Below are positions 39,972 through 45,210 of a stretch of 45,210 nucleotides of DNA, one piece after another. A program made the translations under genes and the position numbers. This DNA comes from Campylobacterales bacterium (GTDB lineage: Bacteria > Campylobacterota > Campylobacteria > Campylobacterales > Sulfurimonadaceae). The DNA lies in NCBI GenBank assembly GCA_016938595.1, contig JAFGUJ010000080.1:1-45210 (forward strand). The letters are read 5' to 3'. Below the pieces are notes generated by a model, which saw only the letters and a program-made list of their open reading frames with translations, had not been told where the DNA came from and did not search any database. Position 1 is the first letter of the stretch. Each line of letters starts with the position of its first letter.

Positions 39972-41321
39972 TCACCCCAAAAAGTGACGCCAGAGAAAAT
40001 GGGCGAACAGAACGATCAGCCCTATCCCCGCCAGATTGAGGATGAAACCATAGCGCACCATATCTTTGACGCGGATAACGCCGCTGCTCATGACGATCGC
40101 ATTGGGAGGGGTCGCGATGGGGAGCATGAACGCGTAGCTCGCGCAGACCGTCGCCGTCATCATCAGCAGGATCGGGTCCAGATGGTTTTGGAGGGCAAAC
40201 GCATAGATGACGGGGAGCATGACCGAGATGAGCGCCGTATTGGAGGTGATTTCGGTCGTAAAGGTGATCAGCGTCGCGACGGCCAGCAGAATCATCCACG
40301 GCGCAAGCTCTCCGAGCACTCCGAGGCTCTGTGCCGTGACATCGGCGAGTCCCGTTTCGGAAAAGGCTTTCGCGATCGCAAACCCCGCCCCGAACAGGAA
40401 CATGATCCGAAACGGGATCTTCCCCTTGTCCTCGTTCCACTCCAGAAGATTGAATCCCGGCAGAAACAGCAAAAGACCGAACGCGAGCATAATCCCCTCT
40501 TCCGCCAAACCAAGACCGTCCCACCAGGGCTTGATCGGGGCGTTGAGAAACAGCAGCCCCATCAAAATCCCCAGAAGCGAAAGGACTTTCTTCTGCGGAA
40601 GGGTCAGCGGGGGATGCGACTCGCTTGCATGACTCGGTTCATCTTCCAGACCGAACCCCAGCACCCATCCCATCACGAGCAGCATCAGCACCGCCAGCGG
40701 CGCCACCATGATGACCCATTGGACAAACGGAATAGCCGGAAGGGAATGCTCCCCCAAAATCCCCAGGAAGATCAGATTCGGAGCCGTCCCGATGGGGGTA
40801 ATGATCCCCCCGGTACTCGCTCCGTAGGCGATGGCGAGAAGATAGCGCATCTGCACATTCGGCTTGTTCGACAGAAACAGCCCCATCGATAACAGAAGGA
40901 GCGTCGTCGTCGTATTGGAAAGAAGCGAACTCAGCAGTGCCGACGTAAAGGCGAGGGCAAAAATGACCCCTTTGGCGCTTTTGGGAAAGAGGGAAAGGAG
41001 GTGGTGGGCCATCCAGCGGTGCAGCCCGCTCTTTTCGACGGCAATCGCGAGGAGAAAACCGCCGAAGAAAAGGTAAACGATGGGGTTGGCGTAATTGAGC
41101 GCCGTCGTTTTCGTATCGGTAATCCCGAATGCGGGAAACATCACGATCGGGAGCAGGGATACCACCGCCATCGGGAGCGCCTCGTTACTCCACAAGGCTA
41201 CGAGGAAGACGATGGAGCCCAGCAGCGCCGCCTGCACATGGTTCAGCATGCCCAGGGAAGCGCCGAACATCGCCAGCGCCGCGGCAACGGCGATCAGGAT
41301 CTTTCTAGCCTCGCTGCTCAT
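39972..41321 (-). CDS. SLC13/DASS family anion transporter
   Basis: A 449-aa sodium-coupled divalent anion transporter with about eleven hydrophobic helices. Both Ser-Asn-Thr sodium-site motifs are present: SNTTTTLLLLSMG in the first half and TSNTALISVMLPV in the second. GTAPNLIF and ATPPNAIV loops pair with them. Substrates in the family are succinate, citrate, sulfate or phosphate; the sequence alone does not choose. ATG 41321 is preferred since it overlaps the gpsA stop (ATGA) and starts directly before TM1; the frame is open for 53 more codons within gpsA. Confidence 0.92.
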   Translation of the reverse strand: MSSEARKILIAVAAALAMFGASLGMLNHVQAALLGSIVFLVALWSNEALPMAVVSLLPIVMFPAFGITDTKTTALNYANPIVYLFFGGFLLAIAVEKSGLHRWMAHHLLSLFPKSAKGVIFALAFTSALLSSLLSNTTTTLLLLSMGLFLSNKPNVQMRYLLAIAYGASTGGIITPIGTAPNLIFLGILGEHSLPAIPFVQWVIMVAPLAVLMLLVMGWVLGFGLEDEPSHASESHPPLTLPQKKVLSLLGILMGLLFLNAPIKPWWDGLGLAEEGIMLAFGLLLFLPGFNLLEWNEDKGKIPFRIMFLFGAGFAIAKAFSETGLADVTAQSLGVLGELAPWMILLAVATLITFTTEITSNTALISVMLPVIYAFALQNHLDPILLMMTATVCASYAFMLPIATPPNAIVMSSGVIRVKDMVRYGFILNLAGIGLIVLFAHFLWRHFLG

Positions 41322-42208
41322 CGTTCTATCAGGTCCCGTAGGCTTTGCAGAGGCGGTTTCCCCTCGAGAATCGCATACACCTCCGCGGCAATCGGGAGAT
41401 AGATTCCCCGCGAGAGGGCGATCTCGTGCAGAGCGTAGGCGGTTCCGATCCCCTCGCTCACCTCTCCGATCGCTTCGCACACCGCCTCTTTGGTTTTCCC
41501 CTCGGCCAGTCCGAGGCCGACGCGGTAGTTACGCGACATCGGCGAACTCGCGGTCAGAAAAAGGTCCCCCGCCCCGCTCAGTCCCAGGAAGCTGTCGGTT
41601 TTGGCCCCGTAGGCACGCCCGAACCGCTCCATCTCGACCAGCCCGCGCGCGATCAGCGATGCGGCGGCGTTATTCCCCAGTTCAAGCCCCTGACATATCC
41701 CTGCCGCAATCGCAATGACGTTTTTATACGCTCCGGTAATTTCCGCACCGATAACATCGTCACTCGTATAGGTACGAATGAAACGGGGGAAAAGGGCGGC
41801 AAACTCATCGGCGAGCGTCTGCGAACACGAATTAACCACCAGTGCGGTCGGAAGCGAGCGGATCACCTCGGCGGCGAACGAGGGGCCGGAGAGAAACGCC
41901 AGATTTTCTTCGGGGAGGTATTGCGCATAGATTTCGTTTAAAAAACGGCCGGTTGAAGCTTCGATCCCTTTGGCCGCGACCAGCACTTTCTGCCCCGTGA
42001 ACACAAAGTTCTCTTTCAGCCATGACGCAACCTGCTGCGCGGGAACGGTAATGATCAGGTACTCGCATTCGAGCACCTCGCAGAGGGGACGGAAATTAGG
42101 CCAGCCGCGCGGGGTGCGGGAAGTGATGATCACCTCGTTTTTTTCCCCCATCGCAAAAGCAAGGGCCTCGCCCCATTTGCCCGCTCCGATCACCCCTACT
42201 TTTTTCAT
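41318..42208 (-). CDS. gpsA: glycerol-3-phosphate dehydrogenase [NAD(P)+] GpsA
   Basis: GpsA reduces dihydroxyacetone phosphate to sn-glycerol-3-phosphate, the backbone of phospholipids. The 296-aa protein starts with the dinucleotide-binding KVGVIGAGKWGEALA (3-17). It has the LIITVPAQQV strand, the catalytic lysine region GAYKNVIAIAAGICQGLELGNNAAASLI and SGAGDLFLTASSPMSRNYRVG. Length is slightly shorter than the E. coli enzyme, as is usual. It overlaps the trkA-like gene and the SLC13 gene by 4 nt each. Confidence 0.97.
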   Translation of the reverse strand: MKKVGVIGAGKWGEALAFAMGEKNEVIITSRTPRGWPNFRPLCEVLECEYLIITVPAQQVASWLKENFVFTGQKVLVAAKGIEASTGRFLNEIYAQYLPEENLAFLSGPSFAAEVIRSLPTALVVNSCSQTLADEFAALFPRFIRTYTSDDVIGAEITGAYKNVIAIAAGICQGLELGNNAAASLIARGLVEMERFGRAYGAKTDSFLGLSGAGDLFLTASSPMSRNYRVGLGLAEGKTKEAVCEAIGEVSEGIGTAYALHEIALSRGIYLPIAAEVYAILEGKPPLQSLRDLIER

Positions 42209-42906
42209 CCTTTTTCCCCCATCGCTTGGCTCAGTGCCGCAATTTTATCCTCATATCCGGCGACAATCAAGAGATCCCCCCCGTCGATGTGGTGGTTGTG
42301 CCCTTTTGACGTGAAACTGAACGCCGCCGAGAGCTCGTGATCGACGACCGCCAGTACCAGAACATCAAATTCGCTTCCCCAGTCGATATCGTACAGATGT
42401 TTTCCCACCAGAAACGATCCCTCCGGAACGGCCAGCTGGACGATTTTGAGCGGACTGTTTTCGTACAGAATATCGTGCAGCACTCCCCGCACCGTCGGCT
42501 TTTCGAGCATTTCGGTAATGATGCTGGCAGTGATCTGCTGCGTCGCCAGTACCTTGTTCGCCCCCGCGCTTTTGAGCTTCGCGGCGCTCTCGTTGTCCTG
42601 TGCCAGCGCAATGATGGGCAGATGGTCGAACACCGAGCGAAGCGAGATGGTGAGAAAAACGTTTTCGGCATCGTCTTCCAGCGCACAAAAAACGCTCAGC
42701 CTCTTGGGATCAAAACGCTCTTCGATACTCTGCCACTCTTCGCTCAGATCGAATATCTCCGTCTCAAATCCCTTCGCTTCCGCCGCCGCTTTCTCGGTGT
42801 CGTTCATGACGAAAACGACAATGGCATTGTATTCCCCCGCTATCTGCAGGGCAATCTCTTTGGCGTATTCGTTGAATCCGAAGACTATCGCACTGCGCTC
42901 TCTCAT
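42205..42906 (-). CDS. TrkA/RCK-domain protein paired with the K+ channel
   Basis: A 233-aa soluble protein with a Rossmann-type TrkA-N (RCK) domain (about 5-125) and a TrkA-C domain (about 145-230, SPLKIVQLAVPEGSFLVGKHL). These units regulate potassium channels and transporters by binding nucleotides. The nucleotide-binding glycine motif is degenerate (VFGFNEYAKEIA in place of GxGxxG). It is translated with the upstream channel through a 4-nt overlap, and the channel carries its own RCK unit, so this protein could complete a mixed gating ring. Confidence 0.88.
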   Translation of the reverse strand: MRERSAIVFGFNEYAKEIALQIAGEYNAIVVFVMNDTEKAAAEAKGFETEIFDLSEEWQSIEERFDPKRLSVFCALEDDAENVFLTISLRSVFDHLPIIALAQDNESAAKLKSAGANKVLATQQITASIITEMLEKPTVRGVLHDILYENSPLKIVQLAVPEGSFLVGKHLYDIDWGSEFDVLVLAVVDHELSAAFSFTSKGHNHHIDGGDLLIVAGYEDKIAALSQAMGEKG

Positions 42907-44462
42907 CGTCTTCCTTTCTGATACAGGAGTGCCTTGAACTCATCGATCAGCGCGCGGCTGCCGATGACGATCGCCACATCCCCCTCCTTGGGCCCACTCT
43001 CAACACCCGGGTTGAAGGCAAAATCGCCCGTATCCGTTTTGTAAAGCCCCAATACGATCAGGCGGTTATGAAACAAAACATCCCGTGAGGTTTCGAAAAA
43101 ACGCTCCCCGCTGAATGCATCGAGAACGATCTCCTCGACAAAGACCCCGCTGTTTTCGCTTCTGAGGGCATGAATTACCTCAAATGCCACCGGACTGCCG
43201 CTCATCTCCTTGCTCACCAGACCGATGAGCTCCTGCGTGTAGACAATCTCGTTGATCCCGGCCAAAGAGAGTTTCCGGCGGTTTTCGCGATGTACCAGTA
43301 TCGAAAGGAGCGGCACGTTTTTGGAGAGTTCACGGATCGTGAGCGCCGTGTAGACGTTTAGAATATCGCTCTCCTGCAGCAGAATCGCCGCGATCACCTG
43401 TGTATCGAAACTGACACGGAGGCTCCGGTAGGAATTGAGGCTGGAAGGGTCGTAGGAGAGAGCCAGAAACCCTTCCTTCTGCGCTTCGGCGACTTTTTCG
43501 GCGTCGCTGTCGAGAATGACCGCTTTCCCCCCCTTATGGATAAAATGACGGGCAATCTGCTGCGCAAGCGGGGTATAGCCGCAGATCAGGTAGAAACGCC
43601 CCAGCTTGGAGACGTCCTCTACCAGTTTCTCCTCTTTGATCGCATCGAGTTTTTCGGTAAAGGCCGACACGACGATAGAAGTCGCGAACGAGATGACCGC
43701 AATACCGGCGATGATGATCGCCATCGCGACCCAACGCCCCTCCTCCGTTACCGGCACCAGATCGCCGTATCCGACAGTGAAGATCGTCACGACCGACCAG
43801 TAAAGGGCATCGAAGAGGGTATTGATCGGGGAATCGGGGTTGTTCGCCTCCATCACGTAGATCAGGACCGACGATACGGCGATGATGACCGACGCGAAAA
43901 GCCCCAATGTCGCGATCTCGAATTTTTTCGAGGAGAGGATCGAAACGAACTGGGTCAGGCTTTTCGTGTAGCGGAAAAGTTTGAAAATCCGGAAGAGGAT
44001 AAAAATCCGAAGCAGCCGCAGCTCATGGAAAAACGGCATGATCGCGAACAGATCGATAATCGCCGAGGGCGAGCGGGCATACTCTATTTTTTTGCCCAGC
44101 ACCTTGCCCAGCGCCGATCCCCACCGAAAAGGGCGCTGGAGGAAAAGGTCATGCTCATACTGCTCGATCAGAATGCGCGAGCTGTCGCTGTAAACCCACA
44201 TACGAAAAAGATACTCGATGAGAAAAATCAGCGATATGACGTAGTTGTTGAAAAAAAGCCATTCGCTGCTGACATCGTGCTTGACATGGCGAACCAGCGT
44301 GTAGACACTGATGGCGATCAGCACCATCATCGTGTAGTCGAGGAGTCTTTTGTAGAGGTAATTGTGGTTTTCGAGAAGATTGTAAAAAAACGCCTTGGTA
44401 CGGCGATAGGGTGAAGAACCCTGAAGATAAAAAGAAACTCCTATCAGCGCCCGGCCGACCAT
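42903..44462 (-). CDS. voltage-sensor-type K+ channel with RCK domain
   Basis: A 519-aa channel. After a soluble start come S1-S3 (about 42-57, 72-90, 133-146). The S4-like helix LRLLRIFILFRIFKLFRYTK carries basic residues every third position (Arg149, 152, 158, Lys161, Arg164, Lys167). S5 (about 183-203), the pore with the potassium filter TVGYGD (229-234) and S6 (about 244-268) follow. A TrkA-N/RCK domain (about 288-400) and TrkA-C (about 415-515) end it. The filter marks it as potassium-selective. The RCK nucleotide motif is incomplete (LICGYTPLAQQIA). ATG 44462 has GGGAAGG upstream and lies 15 nt after the gatB stop. Confidence 0.9.
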   Translation of the reverse strand: MVGRALIGVSFYLQGSSPYRRTKAFFYNLLENHNYLYKRLLDYTMMVLIAISVYTLVRHVKHDVSSEWLFFNNYVISLIFLIEYLFRMWVYSDSSRILIEQYEHDLFLQRPFRWGSALGKVLGKKIEYARSPSAIIDLFAIMPFFHELRLLRIFILFRIFKLFRYTKSLTQFVSILSSKKFEIATLGLFASVIIAVSSVLIYVMEANNPDSPINTLFDALYWSVVTIFTVGYGDLVPVTEEGRWVAMAIIIAGIAVISFATSIVVSAFTEKLDAIKEEKLVEDVSKLGRFYLICGYTPLAQQIARHFIHKGGKAVILDSDAEKVAEAQKEGFLALSYDPSSLNSYRSLRVSFDTQVIAAILLQESDILNVYTALTIRELSKNVPLLSILVHRENRRKLSLAGINEIVYTQELIGLVSKEMSGSPVAFEVIHALRSENSGVFVEEIVLDAFSGERFFETSRDVLFHNRLIVLGLYKTDTGDFAFNPGVESGPKEGDVAIVIGSRALIDEFKALLYQKGRR

Positions 44463-44477
44463 CCGGTAGAGCCTTCC

Positions 44478-45210
44478 CTACTGGGCCAGTTTGGCTTGGA
44501 GGATATCGTTGAGCGCCTGCGGGTTGGCGGAACCTTTGGACGCTTTCATTGCCTGACCGACGAAGAAACCGAACAGTTTGTCTTTGCCCGATCTGTACTC
44601 GGCCACTTTGTCGGCATTGGCGGAGAGGATCTCGTCGATCAGCGCTTCGAGGGCACCCGTATCGCTTACCTGCTTGAGTCCCAGTTTTTCGATCGCCGCA
44701 TCGACGTCGCTGCTGCCCGATTCGAGAAGATAGTCGAGAATCTCTTTGGCGGCCTTGCCGCTGATGACGCTTTCTTCGATCCGTTTGACGAGAATTCCGA
44801 GCGTCGCGGCGCTGATCGGTGAAGTCGACGGCGTTACGCCGCCGCTCAAACGCCCCGGGAGCTCGACGGTGAGCCATGTGACAGCGTTTTTGGCGGTGAT
44901 CCCCTCTGAGAGCATCGCTTCGAAATAATGGGCGGTTTCGAGATCCGCCGTAATCACCGCCGCATCGTATTCACGAAGACCGAATTCGCGGACAAGGCGC
45001 TCTTTTTTGGCATCGGGGAGTTCTGGGATGTCGCGAATCTGCGCATACATCGTATCGTCCACGACCACCTTGAGGAGGTCGGGTTCGGGGAAGTAACGGT
45101 AATCCGCGGCTTCCTCCTTGCCGCGCATGGAGCGGGTCTCCTGTTTGACCTGGTCAAACAGGCGCGTCTCCTGGACGATCTCCTCTTCGTACATCCCGTC
45201 TTCCCACGCC
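44478..45210 (-). CDS. gatB: Asp/Glu-tRNA amidotransferase subunit B, C-terminal part, cut by window edge
   Basis: GatB is the kinase/amidotransferase subunit of GatCAB, which converts misacylated Glu-tRNA(Gln) and Asp-tRNA(Asn) to the amide forms. The visible 243 codons include [33 protein letters not shown], the family's conserved substrate loop. The helical GatB middle domain and the C-terminal YqeY-like tRNA-binding domain (about the last 140 residues, [16 protein letters not shown] through [18 protein letters not shown]) follow. The frame stays open to the edge ([10 protein letters not shown]), so the beginning lies outside. Stop 15 nt before the channel gene. Confidence 0.96.
   Translation of the reverse strand, partial: AWEDGMYEEEIVQETRLFDQVKQETRSMRGKEEAADYRYFPEPDLLKVVVDDTMYAQIRDIPELPDAKKERLVREFGLREYDAAVITADLETAHYFEAMLSEGITAKNAVTWLTVELPGRLSGGVTPSTSPISAATLGILVKRIEESVISGKAAKEILDYLLESGSSDVDAAIEKLGLKQVSDTGALEALIDEILSANADKVAEYRSGKDKLFGFFVGQAMKASKGSANPQALNDILQAKLAQ

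Noticed and set aside
39648-40892. Plus-strand open frame of 414 codons opposite the SLC13 and Dabb genes
   Set aside because: Composition is the typical antisense His/Arg/Asp/Gln mix; both genes on the other strand have clear family motifs.

Overview
The window looks like a chromosomal segment of a Campylobacterota (Epsilonproteobacteria) member, probably one of the sulfur-oxidising lineages around Sulfurimonas/Sulfuricurvum. The evidence is the gene order and protein character: rsmH followed by a small FtsL-like gene, a PpiD-like chaperone directly before ftsA-ftsZ, prmC beside an M48 protease, a kch-trkA-gpsA chain after gatB, exported rhodanese and DsrE-type proteins, and many ATGA-type overlaps with TATAAT -10 boxes. 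The genus is an inference. Base composition is about half G+C by eye and even throughout. I see no insertion sequence, phage gene, CRISPR array, tRNA or rRNA.

Layout. 1-6231 (minus): lysR, then rsmH, ftsL-like, a lone RND pump, an exported hypothetical protein and the start of a polyprenyl diphosphate synthase that runs off the left edge. 6278-8161: a class II aldolase-fold protein that lacks its metal ligands, convergent with bioA. 8280-12602 (plus): PpiD-like chaperone, ftsA, ftsZ and a small J-domain protein. 12764-16656: an unrecognised small protein, then a minus-strand block of an M48 protease, prmC, a four-helix membrane protein and an MlaF-like ATPase. 16866-20287 (plus): a sugar-type periplasmic binding protein translationally linked to a membrane GGDEF-EAL protein. 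20435-25872: exported rhodanese, MacB-like permease, MscL with a zinc-ribbon tail, a glycine-zipper protein, a soluble PAS-GGDEF-EAL protein and an exported DsrE-type protein. 25961-30151: a small membrane protein and an ABC-F ATPase, convergent with an LTA-synthase-type sulfatase-fold transferase. 30282-38060 (plus): a tightly packed seven-gene heavy-metal efflux operon (PepSY-like, TolC-like, adaptor, CusA/CzcA pump, DUF3240, response regulator, histidine kinase). 38064-45210 (minus): two exported or anchored hypotheticals, a Dabb protein, an SLC13 transporter, gpsA, trkA-like, a voltage-sensor-bearing K+ channel and the C-terminal part of gatB.

How the parts work together. Most of the window is ordinary housekeeping: division, translation factors, envelope and lipid precursors. 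Four places deserve attention. First, the binding-protein/GGDEF-EAL pair resembles a periplasmic ligand sensor wired to cyclic-di-GMP. Second, the metal-efflux operon carries its own two-component system and has a ladder of short ATG-ended repeats, spaced 11, 12 and 11 bases, just upstream of its -10 box. Third, the class II aldolase-fold protein has lost all three zinc ligands. Fourth, the J-domain gene after ftsZ has a perfect 11-bp inverted repeat over its second methionine codon.
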